A stretch of 64,000 nucleotides of DNA, from contig JAVEYB010000009.1 in NCBI GenBank assembly GCA_034003725.1, positions 1 through 64,000 on the forward strand, written 5' to 3'. Origin of the DNA: Candidatus Zixiibacteriota bacterium. GTDB taxonomy: Bacteria; Zixibacteria; MSB-5A5; GN15; FEB-12. The notes under the pieces are model-generated. The model was given only the letters and a program-made list of their open reading frames with translations. It was not told where the DNA came from and did not search any database. The position numbers and the translations under genes were made by a program. This document shows, one piece after another, positions 8,576-17,449 of the stretch (its first letter is position 1; the number at the start of each line of letters is the position of its first letter).

Positions 8576-11254
8576 ATGAGCGGTAAGAGATGGATCCTCG
8601 CGTCCGCGCTGGTACTGCTGGCGGTGATCCCCGCGAGCGCGCAGTACAATGTCCGTATCGGCCAGTCCGATCCGGTGTGCCCGTCGACTAACGTCACCGT
8701 GGGCATAACGATCGAGCCTGCCGTCCCGAATCCGGAGCCGATCGGAGGCTTCGACCTTCACTTCAGTTACAACCCAATGGCTTTGTCGATGGTGTCCATC
8801 ACGGCCGGAGAGTTCTACGCTGAGTGCGGCTGGGAGTATTTCACCTATTCGATCGGCTCGACTTATCCCGGTTGTTGTGCGAACTGCCCGTCGGTTAAAG
8901 TGGTTCACCTGATCGGTCTGGCAGACATCAACAACGGGGCGGTGCACCCGACCTGTTTTGCACCTACCGATGAGACTGAGCTGGTGCGGCTTCGATTCTT
9001 CGTGGGCGGCAGTCCGCAGTACGCCAACACGGTACAGCCGGTCAACTTCTACTGGCTGCCGGGGGAGAACTGCGGACTGGTGGCGTTTTCGAGCCAGTCG
9101 GGCGATGACCTTTTCATTGCCCAGAACGTGTATGACTACACCGGGCAACCTTTTCCGGCCGGATACAACTGCAGCGGGCCGGACGAGGATTGTCCGGGTG
9201 AGGGCATCATTCCGTATATCAATTACTACGACGGCGCCGTCGAAATCACGGAGCAGGATGTTCCGTACCGCGGCGACGTAAACCTGGACGGGGTGTCGTA
9301 CGAGATCGGCGATGCCGTTTTGTTCACCAACTACTTCCTCTACGGGCTCGGCGTCTTTACTGTCAACCCGTCGATCCAGGTTGCAGCCACTGAAGTCAAT
9401 TGCGACGGGATCAGCCTGACGGTCGGCGATTTGGTATACCTGATTCGAATCATCGTGGGCGATGTCGAGCCTTACTGCACCTGTGACGACAAGAGCGGCG
9501 CAGTGGCATCGCTGGAGGGCGCATCGGCACAGGAGTCGATCTACGATACGCTGGCGTTTTTCGGAGCCACGGGATACCAGGGACAGCAGCACATACCGTT
9601 CGATATCTACGTGGCCAACAGCGTACCGATCGCGGGTCTGCAGCTCAGGATGGAGTTTGATCCGGCCTGTGTGACGCCCGATTTTGATCCGATCATCGGC
9701 GACGGCCAGTCGGTGGAGTACGCGCTTGTGGGCAGGGCCGCCGACTACCTGCAGGATAACGGCAACATCATTGTGAAGAGTGTCGAGCCGGGTGTCCTGC
9801 TTGTGTACATGTATCCGACGTTCGGTCAGGCGCTTCCCGTTATTGCATCCGGTTCGGGTGTGGTGCTCAAAGTGTATTTCAACGCCAATCCTCCAATCAC
9901 GCCGAGGGAAGGTCCAGTGACCTTCGTGACCGAAGGTTACGACTACAATCTCTTTGCAGATCTGTACGGTCAGGCGATCCTGCCGACTTTGGTGGGTGAT
10001 CTCTTTCAGTTCGTGGCGCCACCGTCGTGTCCGGTCCTGTTCAGTTTCGACGGCTCGGGGTACACGATGGAGAACCCGCTGCTGACGGCGTGCGAAGAAT
10101 CGGGTTACCGCGATGTGGTCACCGATTACTACCAGACCTCCCATGCCGTGCCGGACGCGTCGGGCACGGTCCGGTTCCAGTTGCGGGAACTCGAGGACGA
10201 GGTGACGCTTCTGGACGAGATTGAACTGATCACGGTCGACCACTCGGTTTCGACGCAGGTGATGTGCGACACGGACGGTCGGATTCGCACGTATGACCGT
10301 ATGGTGGAGCCGCTCAGCGCGGTGGACCACAACGGGGTCGACCGACTTGCTGAAGTCGGCGGCAGCGACGGCACGTTGTTCGCGGCCGATGGTCCGGGCT
10401 ATTTGATTGTCGAATTCCCGGTCGACGGTCGGGCAGAGATAGGCGTGCTGGCTTCGTCGGCACCGAAACGCCCGTGCCTGCGCGACCCGGGCGATCCGCT
10501 GGACAAGTCCGGTCCCGGCACGGGCGAGACCGGCTATTCCGGTGCGTCGAGCACGGTTGAAGTTCTCAGTGCAGGCGATGCGTGGCGGACGGTTGCATCC
10601 AATCCGACCCGTTCGCACGCGGTTGACCAGGCGGTTTGGATCAGCACGACCGACCTGTCCGATACGCGGACGGTCACCGTGCGGATCGCGTGGTCCGAAT
10701 CCTACGCAACCGATGCGGTCGTGGCGCTCGTACCGTCGGTAGAGACGCCGGCGATTTCCGCCTGGAGCCCGACTGAAGTCCGGTTGACGGCAGCTGGGAA
10801 GGCGGGAGCCGATCCCGCTCACGCGGGCGAGTCGACGGTGACCCTGATGAAGGGGGACGTATACGAGGTCACGTTTGATGTCGGAAGTGCGCCGTCGGGA
10901 CTGGCACGCGAGTACATTGTCAAGGCAACGGGTCGATACCATCCAGCGGCCGCGACGGAGCTGGGTGGGCTCGCCGACAGCTACCAGTTGTTCGAGAACT
11001 ACCCGAACCCGTTTAATCCGACGACGACGATCACCTACTACCTGCCGCAGGCCACGCACACGCGGGTACAGGTTTTCAATACGCTGGGCCAGCGGGTCAC
11101 CACTCTTGTAGACCAGGTCCAGGGGTCGGGGTCGCACGCGGTTGTGTGGGACGGCACCGACCAGGCGGGCAGGATAGTCGCGAGCGGAACCTATTACTAC
11201 CGTCTGGAGACGTCGGATTTCCGTCAGACCAAGAAGATGGTGTTCGTCAAGTAA
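8576..11254 (+). CDS. Secreted cohesin-like/dockerin protein with FlgD-like sorting tail
   Basis: An 892-residue extracellular protein. The signal peptide ends at ASAQ (about residue 22). A cohesin-like beta domain follows (about 28-175, with GGFDLHFSYNP). Then comes a type I dockerin of two Ca-binding repeats (about 237-305: GDVNLDGVSYEIGDAVLFTN and EVNCDGISLTVGDLVYLIR), and a second cohesin-like domain (about 335-480, with GLQLRMEFDP). The middle is a beta-rich region. The last 90 residues form a FlgD/T9SS type A-like domain starting YPNPFNPTT and ending QTKKMVFVK, which usually directs proteins to a type IX-like secretion route. ATG 8576 has a GGGGAG ribosome site. A terminator follows at 11304. 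Confidence 0.85.
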   Translation: MSGKRWILASALVLLAVIPASAQYNVRIGQSDPVCPSTNVTVGITIEPAVPNPEPIGGFDLHFSYNPMALSMVSITAGEFYAECGWEYFTYSIGSTYPGCCANCPSVKVVHLIGLADINNGAVHPTCFAPTDETELVRLRFFVGGSPQYANTVQPVNFYWLPGENCGLVAFSSQSGDDLFIAQNVYDYTGQPFPAGYNCSGPDEDCPGEGIIPYINYYDGAVEITEQDVPYRGDVNLDGVSYEIGDAVLFTNYFLYGLGVFTVNPSIQVAATEVNCDGISLTVGDLVYLIRIIVGDVEPYCTCDDKSGAVASLEGASAQESIYDTLAFFGATGYQGQQHIPFDIYVANSVPIAGLQLRMEFDPACVTPDFDPIIGDGQSVEYALVGRAADYLQDNGNIIVKSVEPGVLLVYMYPTFGQALPVIASGSGVVLKVYFNANPPITPREGPVTFVTEGYDYNLFADLYGQAILPTLVGDLFQFVAPPSCPVLFSFDGSGYTMENPLLTACEESGYRDVVTDYYQTSHAVPDASGTVRFQLRELEDEVTLLDEIELITVDHSVSTQVMCDTDGRIRTYDRMVEPLSAVDHNGVDRLAEVGGSDGTLFAADGPGYLIVEFPVDGRAEIGVLASSAPKRPCLRDPGDPLDKSGPGTGETGYSGASSTVEVLSAGDAWRTVASNPTRSHAVDQAVWISTTDLSDTRTVTVRIAWSESYATDAVVALVPSVETPAISAWSPTEVRLTAAGKAGADPAHAGESTVTLMKGDVYEVTFDVGSAPSGLAREYIVKATGRYHPAAATELGGLADSYQLFENYPNPFNPTTTITYYLPQATHTRVQVFNTLGQRVTTLVDQVQGSGSHAVVWDGTDQAGRIVASGTYYYRLETSDFRQTKKMVFVK

Positions 11255-11303
11255 GCGATCAAACTGCATTCCGCACCGGAAAGGGTGCGTACGAAGGAGT
11301 GGG

Positions 11304-11331
11304 CAGCCCCGGAGCGATGTCTCCGGGGCTG
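11304..11331 (+). terminator. Rho-independent terminator after the cohesin/dockerin gene
   Basis: Stem CAGCCCCGGAG / CTCCGGGGCTG with a short loop, followed by TTTGCATTT. It lies 50 bases after the stop codon at 11254. Confidence 0.8.
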
Positions 11332-11379
11332 TTTGCATTTGTGACCGGACGACCGTACGCAGGGGCGTCGTGAAACAGA

Positions 11380-11844
11380 CTTTTTCGTCGTACTATATTC
11401 GGTTGTATGGCATTACAGCGAAATGGGTTTGTTTTGTCATTTTTAGGGGGTCCCCATTTCTTCCCCTTCCCCTTACCATGATATGCGGCATGGGAGTAAC
11501 TCATGTTTGAGCAGGATTTCGACAATCTGTCGCGATACAGAAGTACCGTCATTTTTGCGCCTCGCTGGAGAAGAGTGTTTACTAAGGGGGGGCCGGGCAT
11601 TTTTTCCATCGAGATGGTAGGGAAAGTGTGCGGGTAGCGCGGCGCACGAGGACGGGCGCCATGCACCGATGGAAGATAGCGGGTTCGAAGACGGACCCGC
11701 CCTACGGGGGCTGTTTATACCTCAAGTCAATCCCACCCGGGACGGGTGGGCTACTCGGTGTAGCGTGTGCGGTCAGGCGGGGTCGCCTGACCGCACTTAT
11801 ATAGCTTTTTCAACATGCCCGGGACGCCAGCCCGCCGCGGCGGG
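11380..11844 (+). repeat. Long intergenic repeat, copy 3
   Basis: About 465 bases, near-identical to copy 2 by eye, including all hairpins: GCGGGT...ACCCGC at 11679-11700, the CCCACCCGGGACGGGTGGG palindrome near 11732-11750, and GCGGTCAGGC/GCCTGACCGC near 11769-11794. Its short frame runs from ATG 11503 to TAG 11635-11637 (44 codons); one extra G in the poly-G tract shifts its last residues relative to copies 1 and 2. It starts about 50 bases after the terminator of the preceding gene, as copy 2 starts about 100 bases after a stop codon. Confidence 0.85.
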
Positions 11845-12416
11845 TGGGCGACTCCGGCTATATTCTGGAGGAACGAACAACCCGCGGAGGTGGTGGTGGG
11901 GCGAGTCACGACGGGAACCCACCTGGAAGGTGGGCCACCCGGGGTAAACTCACGCCGGCGGACAAAGTAGATTACAGGAGGGTGCCGGGTCTAATCTCAA
12001 CGCGGTAAATGTCAGCACCGTTTGCGGGAGAGGGTGGTTTGGTTTGTTGAGTCGGATGATCTGCAAACGGAGCTGACCTACTCATCTAATCAATGGATAC
12101 CCCCGCCACGGGCGGGCAGGCTCAGGGTAGGCCACCCAGCCGCTACGGGGGCTGTTTATACCTCAAGTCAATCCCACCCGGGACGGGTGGGCGACTCCGG
12201 CTAATCAATGGATACCCCCGCCACTGGCGGGCGGGCCCACCACAGGCGGGCAGGCCGTTTTCGATCGGTCCGTGATTCTTACCTCGGGCGGGCGGATGCT
12301 ATATCATTGACAAAACGGTCAATTTATGTGTTATTTGGGCAGGTAATAATCGCAGGTCCGGGGCGGTGAGAACCGTCCGCGGCGCAACCGGCGCTCGCGC
12401 CGTGCTGGAGTGGTGT
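11845..12416. repeat. Cluster of short repeats, no gene
   Basis: About 570 bases without a gene. It holds the inverted match to 514-541 at 11913-11940, a partial third copy of the repeat tail ('ctgtttatacctcaagtcaa' plus the CCCACC palindrome) at 12143-12193, and a 24-base direct repeat at 12086-12109 and 12201-12224, each followed by a GGCGGGC run. Spacers are unequal and there are only two units, so this is not CRISPR. Near the end a 16-base inverted repeat TTGAC-N6-GTCAA at 12307-12322 lies upstream of the aminotransferase gene and could be an operator overlapping a TTGACA -35 box. Confidence 0.65.
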
Positions 12417-13640
12417 ATGGACAGGTTGATCTATCTTGATAATGCTGCCACGAGCTGGCCCAAACCGGAATCCGTGTACACGTTTATGGTCGATTTTTGC
12501 CGACGGTGCGGGGTTAACCCCGGCCGGTCCGGTTTCGACAAGGCGATTGAGGCAGGCAATATTCTCGAGGACACGCGCAAGCGTCTGACCGCCCTGTTTG
12601 GCGGTGATACGGCTCATCCGGAGCGGATGGTTTTCACCTACAACGCCACCGATGCGCTGAATCTGCTGATCCAGGGTCTGCTGGATACCGGCGACCATGT
12701 GGTGACGACAAATCTCGAACACAATTCCGTTATCCGACCGATAAACCATCTGGTTCGCGACAGACAGGTGCAGGCGACGTTTGTGCCGTTCGACGGCGCC
12801 GGGTTTATCGATCCGGATGATATCAAAAACGCGATCAAGCCCAATACCAGGCTGGTCATAGTCAATCATGGGTCGAACGTGATCGGGACCGTGCAACCGG
12901 TGAAGGAGATCGGGCGAGTCTGCCGTGAGGCGGGAGTGATATTTGCGATTGACGCATCGCAGACCGCCGGGCGCTACGCGATCGATATGGCGGCGTGTCA
13001 TGTCGACGCGCTGGCGTTTACGGGGCACAAGAGCATGATGGGGTCGACCGGAATCGGCGGGCTGTGCATCCGCACCGATATAGAGATCCGCCACACACGC
13101 AGCGGCGGGACGGGCGTGCGGTCGGCCTATCCGTATCATCTCGATGAGTATCCCTATCGTCTGGAGTACGGTACGCCCAATACGATGGGAATCGCGTCAT
13201 TGTGGGCGGGGCAGGAGTGGATTGACAGTCAGGGCGGGGTGGAAGCGATACACGAGCGGGAGATGTTGCTGGCGAAGCGACTGGTCGACGGCCTGAAGCG
13301 GATCGACGGGGTGAAGTCGTATTGCTGTGACTCGCTGGAGAATCACATATCGACGACGACGGTTAATGTCGACGGACTCGAGGCGGGGGATGTGGGAATC
13401 ATGCTCGATGTCGACTTCGACATCGCGACCCGGACGGGGCTTCACTGCGCGCCGCTGGTCCACGAGCAGATCGGCACAACGGAGATACACGGCGGGGTGC
13501 GTTTCTCAATAGGCGCGTTTAATACCCAGGAGCATATCGACGCGGCGATATCGGCATTGGCGGAGATTGCCGAGCGGGCGAAGACGATGGGTCGGCCGGC
13601 GGCGCGCAGACAGTCGGTCGGCACGAGGCAAAACAAATAA
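12417..13640 (+). CDS. Class V aminotransferase / cysteine desulfurase-like enzyme
   Basis: A 407-residue PLP enzyme of the cysteine desulfurase fold. It opens YLDNAATSWPKP and NPGRSG, has the cofactor-contacting EHNSVIRP and AIDASQTAG strands, and the Schiff-base lysine in FTGHKSMMGSTG (about K205). TGLHCAPLVHE near residue 340 carries the Cys expected for a sulfur-accepting site in this family. The pattern fits the 'cysteine desulfurase family protein' subgroup seen outside isc/suf operons. No IscU, SufU or thiamine partner is adjacent. ATG 12417 follows CTGGAG. Candidate upstream control is the inverted repeat at 12307-12322. Confidence 0.88.
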   Translation: MDRLIYLDNAATSWPKPESVYTFMVDFCRRCGVNPGRSGFDKAIEAGNILEDTRKRLTALFGGDTAHPERMVFTYNATDALNLLIQGLLDTGDHVVTTNLEHNSVIRPINHLVRDRQVQATFVPFDGAGFIDPDDIKNAIKPNTRLVIVNHGSNVIGTVQPVKEIGRVCREAGVIFAIDASQTAGRYAIDMAACHVDALAFTGHKSMMGSTGIGGLCIRTDIEIRHTRSGGTGVRSAYPYHLDEYPYRLEYGTPNTMGIASLWAGQEWIDSQGGVEAIHEREMLLAKRLVDGLKRIDGVKSYCCDSLENHISTTTVNVDGLEAGDVGIMLDVDFDIATRTGLHCAPLVHEQIGTTEIHGGVRFSIGAFNTQEHIDAAISALAEIAERAKTMGRPAARRQSVGTRQNK

Positions 13641-13702
13641 CGGGGACCGGGTCCATCGGCCGCAATCGCCGGTTTTTCACATTTATTTGACGGGGCGAGA
13701 GT

Positions 13703-14233
13703 ATGGGCAGTTATGCCGGGATGTTGGTGCTGCCGTTACTGCAGATAGCGGCGATCATCGTCATGATCAAGAGACTCCGCGGATCGAAATCACTGCTGTT
13801 CGGGGTGATCGCGGTCGGTTGCTGGTTGCTGGCCGGAGTGGTGACGATGTTTGGCTACACGTCGACGTCAGCGGATCATGTGACCACCGCCATGGTTGTT
13901 TCGCTTCTCAGTTTCGGCGGCTGGATCGCGTTTCTGGCGATGCTTATGACGATTCCGGTCGGCGCCGAGACGCGGCGGGAGAGTTCGCAATCGCCGGCAG
14001 CCGACACGCCGGGGAGTCCCCAGACGGAAGCGGTTTCCGCCGGGCCTGATTGGGTGGTACGGTTGGGAAAGATCGGTGCGCTGGCGGGGTTCGTGGTGTA
14101 TCTGATCGTGGCGGGCGTCGAGACGCTGGCCGGGGGTGACGTGTTGTCGGGGATCGGCTGGGGATTCGTGTCCGGCGCGGTGGGGGGCGGGATCGGAGCC
14201 GCCGTCGGCCTCGCGGTGGAGAAGCTTCGGTAG
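13703..14233 (+). CDS. Membrane protein of unknown function, about five helices
   Basis: A 176-residue protein. Three hydrophobic helices (about 5-20, 30-50, 65-85) precede a polar linker rich in Ser, Pro and Glu (about 90-118). Two further hydrophobic stretches follow, the last a glycine-rich helix (SGIGWGFVSGAVGGGIGAAVG) of the kind that packs tightly in membranes or inserts as a glycine-zipper. I recognise no family. It follows the aminotransferase gene by 62 bases and may be co-transcribed. Confidence 0.6.
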   Translation: MGSYAGMLVLPLLQIAAIIVMIKRLRGSKSLLFGVIAVGCWLLAGVVTMFGYTSTSADHVTTAMVVSLLSFGGWIAFLAMLMTIPVGAETRRESSQSPAADTPGSPQTEAVSAGPDWVVRLGKIGALAGFVVYLIVAGVETLAGGDVLSGIGWGFVSGAVGGGIGAAVGLAVEKLR

Positions 14234-14250
14234 CCCACTTCGCTTTGCCC

Positions 14251-14279
14251 TTGACAAGTAGACCTGCTGTATCCACTTT
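14251..14279 (+). promoter_or_regulatory. Possible sigma-70 promoter for the class I aminotransferase gene
   Basis: A perfect TTGACA at 14251-14256 is followed after 17 bases by CACTTT, a poor -10 match. The position, 87 bases before the GTG start, is suitable, but the -10 weakness keeps this tentative. Confidence 0.3.
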
Positions 14280-14365
14280 AGGCTGATCCTGTGCGGCCGG
14301 CGGGAGATCTTCGCGCGCCGGCCGGACGCCATCTTCTTCACCGCTCAGCCGAGAGGTCACTCGTC

Positions 14366-15538
14366 GTGAACACCCGCCTCAACGATGTCGTTTTTTCGGG
14401 GATCGTGTCGGTTCGCGATCGCCTGTTGCAGCTTGCCAATCCGCTTCGGCTGGAATCCGGCGAGCCGGACTTCGACACGCCCGCGCACATCACGGAGGCC
14501 ATGGCGCGCGCCCTGGCCGACCACGAGACGCACTACGCACCATCAACCGGTATCAAGCCGCTCAAGGAAGCGGTGCTTCGGAAAGTCGCCGGCAGGAACG
14601 GGATTTCGTACGTGCAGAACCCGAACCACGTGCTGATCGTCAACGGCGGCATGCACGGGTTGTACTGCACGTTTCAGACGATTCTGAATGCGGGGGACGA
14701 GGTCATCATGCCCCGTCCGAACTGGACGGCGACGGCGTGGATGGTACGGCTGGCCGGAGCCACGACCGTGTTTTGCGACTTATTGCCCGAGCGGGAATAT
14801 CGGTGGGACGCGGGGCAGCTGGAGTCGCTGATAACGAGTCGCACCCGGGCGGTGCTGATCAATACGCCCCACAACCCGACCGGCGGCGTGATGCGGCGCG
14901 AGGACCTGCGCGATTTGCTCGAGCTCGCCGCCCGGCACAACCTGTGGGTGATATCCGACGAGGCGTATGAAGATATCATTTACGATCAGGAGCATGTCAG
15001 TATCGCCGCGTTGGCCGCCGATTATCCGGAGGCGGTGCGGGCCAAGATCGTGTCCTGTTATACATTTTCGAAAAGTTATGCGATGACCGGGTGGCGGCTG
15101 GGGTACCTGGTGTGTCCGAATGACGCCTTTGTGGATCAGATCAAGAAAATGATCCTGTACACGATCAACGGGGTGTCTACGGCAACGCAGTACGCCGGGG
15201 TAGCGGCGCTCGACGGGCCGCAGGAGGCGGTGGCCGTTATGCGCGAGGAGTACCGGAAGCGACGCGATCTTCTGTATCAGGGCGTCAACGCATCGCCCCT
15301 GATGTCCTGCGATACGCCGCCGGCAGGCGCGTTTTATCTCTACGCGCGGATCACCGACGAGTGGCGGGGGTCGGCCTGGGATCTGGTCAATCACCTGATC
15401 GAACGGTACGCGATGGGATCGGTTCCGGGGGACGTTTTCTACGATTCGCAGAAGTCGATCCGGTTTTCGTACGCCTGCTCGACGGCGATGATCCGAGAGG
15501 CTATCGAGCGGCTGACCGCGCCGGTCGCTGTCGGGTGA
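14366..15538 (+). CDS. Class I/II PLP aminotransferase (aspartate aminotransferase-like)
   Basis: A 390-residue fold-type I aminotransferase. The hallmarks are LESGEPDFDTPAHI at the N-terminus, HYAPSTGIKPLKEAV, the NTPHNPTGGVM asparagine loop, the VISDEAYEDIIYD strand with the pyridine-contacting Asp, and CYTFSKSYAMTGWRLGYL with the Schiff-base lysine. The conserved C-terminal arginine is in RFSYACS. The exact amino donor is not decided by sequence. The GTG at 14366 has a GAGAGG ribosome site nine bases upstream, better than any start further up. Confidence 0.9.
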   Translation: MNTRLNDVVFSGIVSVRDRLLQLANPLRLESGEPDFDTPAHITEAMARALADHETHYAPSTGIKPLKEAVLRKVAGRNGISYVQNPNHVLIVNGGMHGLYCTFQTILNAGDEVIMPRPNWTATAWMVRLAGATTVFCDLLPEREYRWDAGQLESLITSRTRAVLINTPHNPTGGVMRREDLRDLLELAARHNLWVISDEAYEDIIYDQEHVSIAALAADYPEAVRAKIVSCYTFSKSYAMTGWRLGYLVCPNDAFVDQIKKMILYTINGVSTATQYAGVAALDGPQEAVAVMREEYRKRRDLLYQGVNASPLMSCDTPPAGAFYLYARITDEWRGSAWDLVNHLIERYAMGSVPGDVFYDSQKSIRFSYACSTAMIREAIERLTAPVAVG

Positions 15539-15577
15539 GCGGGCGGTCGACGCGCTGTCACGGGATCGACGGGACGC

Positions 15578-16750
15578 CTACAGGAATTCCAGAACGGCGC
15601 ACTTGAGGTACTGGGTCTCGGGCATGGTAAGCAGGACGGGGTGATCCTCGGCCTGTCCGGAGAGAGACCGGACGTGGCAAAGCCGCCGGGCATCGCGGGC
15701 CGCAGCCGTGATGGTGTTGAGAAAATCGACCGGTGAGAGCTGGTACGAGCAACTGCAGGTGATGAGGATGCCGCCCGGGTTGAGCAGTTTCATTGCGGAC
15801 AGGTTGATTTCTTTGTAGCCGCGAACAGCTTCGGCGAGCTTTTCTTTAGACTTCACAAAAGCCGGCGGATCAAGGACGATCAGGTCGAAGCGTTCGCCGG
15901 CCGTGAAGAGGCTTCGCAGTAAATCGAAGCAGTCGGCTTTGCGGGTGTCGACAATCGATTCCAGGCCGTTACGGGCGGCGTTGTCGGTCACGAGCGCGAG
16001 GGCATCGGCGGACTCATCGACCGCGAGCACCGATACGGCGCCGCCGAGCGCAGCGTTAATGGAGAACCCGCCGCTATAACTGAAGCAGTCAAGAACGCGT
16101 CGGCCGCGGGACAGGCTGCGGCAGATGTGTCGGTTGGTCCGCTGGTCGAAGAAAAAGCCCGTTTTCTGACCGCGACGAAGGTCAACGCCAAAGCGCGCGT
16201 CGTTTTCAACAATCTCCACGATTTCGGGCACTTCGCCGTACGCGACTCGAACGTACTGGTCCAGTCCTTCGCGGGCGCGGAAAGGGGAGTCGTTGCGGAG
16301 GACGATCCCGGACGGTTTGAGCGTCTCGATCAGATCCGGCAGAATACGTTCGGTCAATCGATCCATTCCCATGGTAAGCGCCTGGACGGAGAGGAATCGG
16401 TCGTAGCGATCGACAATGAGGCCGGGCAGCAGATCGGCTTCGGAGTAGACGAGGCGGCAGGCGGAGCAGCCCGGTAGAAGTGTTGTCCTTCGCTCAAGCG
16501 CGCGGGTGATGCGGTCGCGGAAGAAGTCGGGCGGGATTTCTTGCGGGCCGAAGGACAGCATCCGGACGGAGATCAGCGAATGTCGGTTATAGTAGCCTAC
16601 GCCGACGGGGCGGTTCTTACTGGAGAAAACCTCAACAATATCGCCATTTTCAGTCAAGTCTTCGACTGCGGCGACCTGGTTATTGAACACCCAGAGGTAG
16701 ACGTTTTTGAGGCGTCGTTCGACTCCCGGTTTTAAGTATAGACGGGCCAT
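15578..16750 (-). CDS. rlmI: RlmI-like 23S rRNA cytosine methyltransferase
   Basis: A 390-residue enzyme of the RlmI/YccW family, which makes 5-methylcytosine in 23S rRNA using S-adenosylmethionine. An N-terminal PUA-like domain (ARLYLKPGVERRL, HLWVF-like VYLWVFNNQV) is followed by a linker and a Rossmann methyltransferase domain: VLDCFSYSGGFSINAA (SAM loop), VDESADAL, the catalytic DPPAFVKSK, and the CSCS cysteine motif near the C-terminus. GQKTGFFFDQR is the family signature before the SAM loop. There is no ribosome site at ATG 16750; a TATAGT -10 box lies six bases upstream, so the mRNA may be leaderless. Confidence 0.9.
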   Translation of the reverse strand: MARLYLKPGVERRLKNVYLWVFNNQVAAVEDLTENGDIVEVFSSKNRPVGVGYYNRHSLISVRMLSFGPQEIPPDFFRDRITRALERRTTLLPGCSACRLVYSEADLLPGLIVDRYDRFLSVQALTMGMDRLTERILPDLIETLKPSGIVLRNDSPFRAREGLDQYVRVAYGEVPEIVEIVENDARFGVDLRRGQKTGFFFDQRTNRHICRSLSRGRRVLDCFSYSGGFSINAALGGAVSVLAVDESADALALVTDNAARNGLESIVDTRKADCFDLLRSLFTAGERFDLIVLDPPAFVKSKEKLAEAVRGYKEINLSAMKLLNPGGILITCSCSYQLSPVDFLNTITAAARDARRLCHVRSLSGQAEDHPVLLTMPETQYLKCAVLEFL

Positions 16751-16756
16751 ACCTAC

Positions 16757-16785
16757 ACTATACTCGCGGAGGAGCTTCAGCGCAA
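16757..16785 (-). promoter_or_regulatory. Leaderless-type promoter of the methyltransferase gene
   Basis: On the minus strand TTGCGC (16785-16780), a 17-base spacer, TATAGT (16762-16757), then six bases to ATG 16750. Transcription starting about seven bases after the -10 box would begin at the start codon. The same layout occurs before the gene at 26439. Confidence 0.6.
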
Positions 16786-16946
16786 ACGGCAAGATGACGG
16801 TGGGGGCGGGCGGGCTCAAGGCGGGGGTACAGTCAGCCGATTAAATGAATATAGTCCTGTGGGTCCACGGTAGCGTGGCGCGCGACAGCAATTCGACCGT
16901 TCTTCGCCCCGAGAGGGACTCGACTTTATGCATTCAGGCAAGGGCA

Positions 16947-17330
16947 ATGTCGATTAATCGAACCGAAGCGAAGGATCGTCGCCACATGCCGCGCTGGCAG
17001 GCGAGCTACTTTTTCAAACCGGGTCGCGAGTACACGCGGCCGTATTTCGACGTCATCGACCGCAAGACCGGATCATCGATAGGGCATCTCGTAGATATGA
17101 CTTTTGACGGGATGAAGATCAAGTCGCCACATGAGATCGGGAAAGGGCGTCCCCTCAGCCTGCTGATACAGCTGCCGGAAGAGGTGAAGGACTGTGGGGA
17201 GATTCAGGTGGCGGCGCGGAGCCTGTGGTGCGAGCGGAACGACTCGTCGGGCGAGTATTATGTTGGACTGGAGATACTTTCGATAGCGCCGCCGTACGGG
17301 GAGATTGTCGACGCACTGGTACAACCGTAG
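16947..17330 (+). CDS. PilZ-domain-like protein
   Basis: A 127-residue protein resembling a lone PilZ domain. It shows an N-terminal Arg-rich stretch (KDRRHMPRW), a strand with DMTFDGMKI in the place of the D/NxSxxG motif, and a C-terminal RSLWCERN...YYVGLEIL, matching the usual 'W....xxxxGxxF' end of PilZ. The c-di-GMP motif is imperfect (Thr-Phe-Asp-Gly rather than Ser-xx-Gly), so binding is uncertain. If it binds, it would be a cytoplasmic c-di-GMP receptor; the window also encodes an HD-GYP phosphodiesterase at 47753. ATG 16947 follows a short AAGGG site. Confidence 0.65.
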   Translation: MSINRTEAKDRRHMPRWQASYFFKPGREYTRPYFDVIDRKTGSSIGHLVDMTFDGMKIKSPHEIGKGRPLSLLIQLPEEVKDCGEIQVAARSLWCERNDSSGEYYVGLEILSIAPPYGEIVDALVQP

Positions 17331-17361
17331 CAGTCGTTCGGGGATACTGCGGCGAATGGAA

Positions 17362-17396
17362 AACCGCCCGATGCCGTGTGCGTGCATCGGGCGGTT
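17362..17396. terminator. Bidirectional terminator between convergent genes
   Basis: A 13-base stem AACCGCCCGATGC / GCATCGGGCGGTT followed on the plus strand by TGTTTTTCCC and flanked on the left by AA. It lies between the PilZ-like gene and the end of the cytochrome operon and could serve both. Confidence 0.85.
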
Positions 17397-17449
17397 TGTT
17401 TTTCCCACCCAGAGAATCCTGGAGGCCCCTTACCGGGACCGAATTCGTT

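Noticed and set aside
8483-11338. 951-codon open frame on the minus strand
   Set aside because: It is exactly antisense to the cohesin/dockerin gene, is rich in Arg, His and Val as expected from a reversed GC-rich gene, and has no domain.
12086-12224. Possible CRISPR-like array
   Set aside because: Only two repeats, unequal surroundings and no cas genes.
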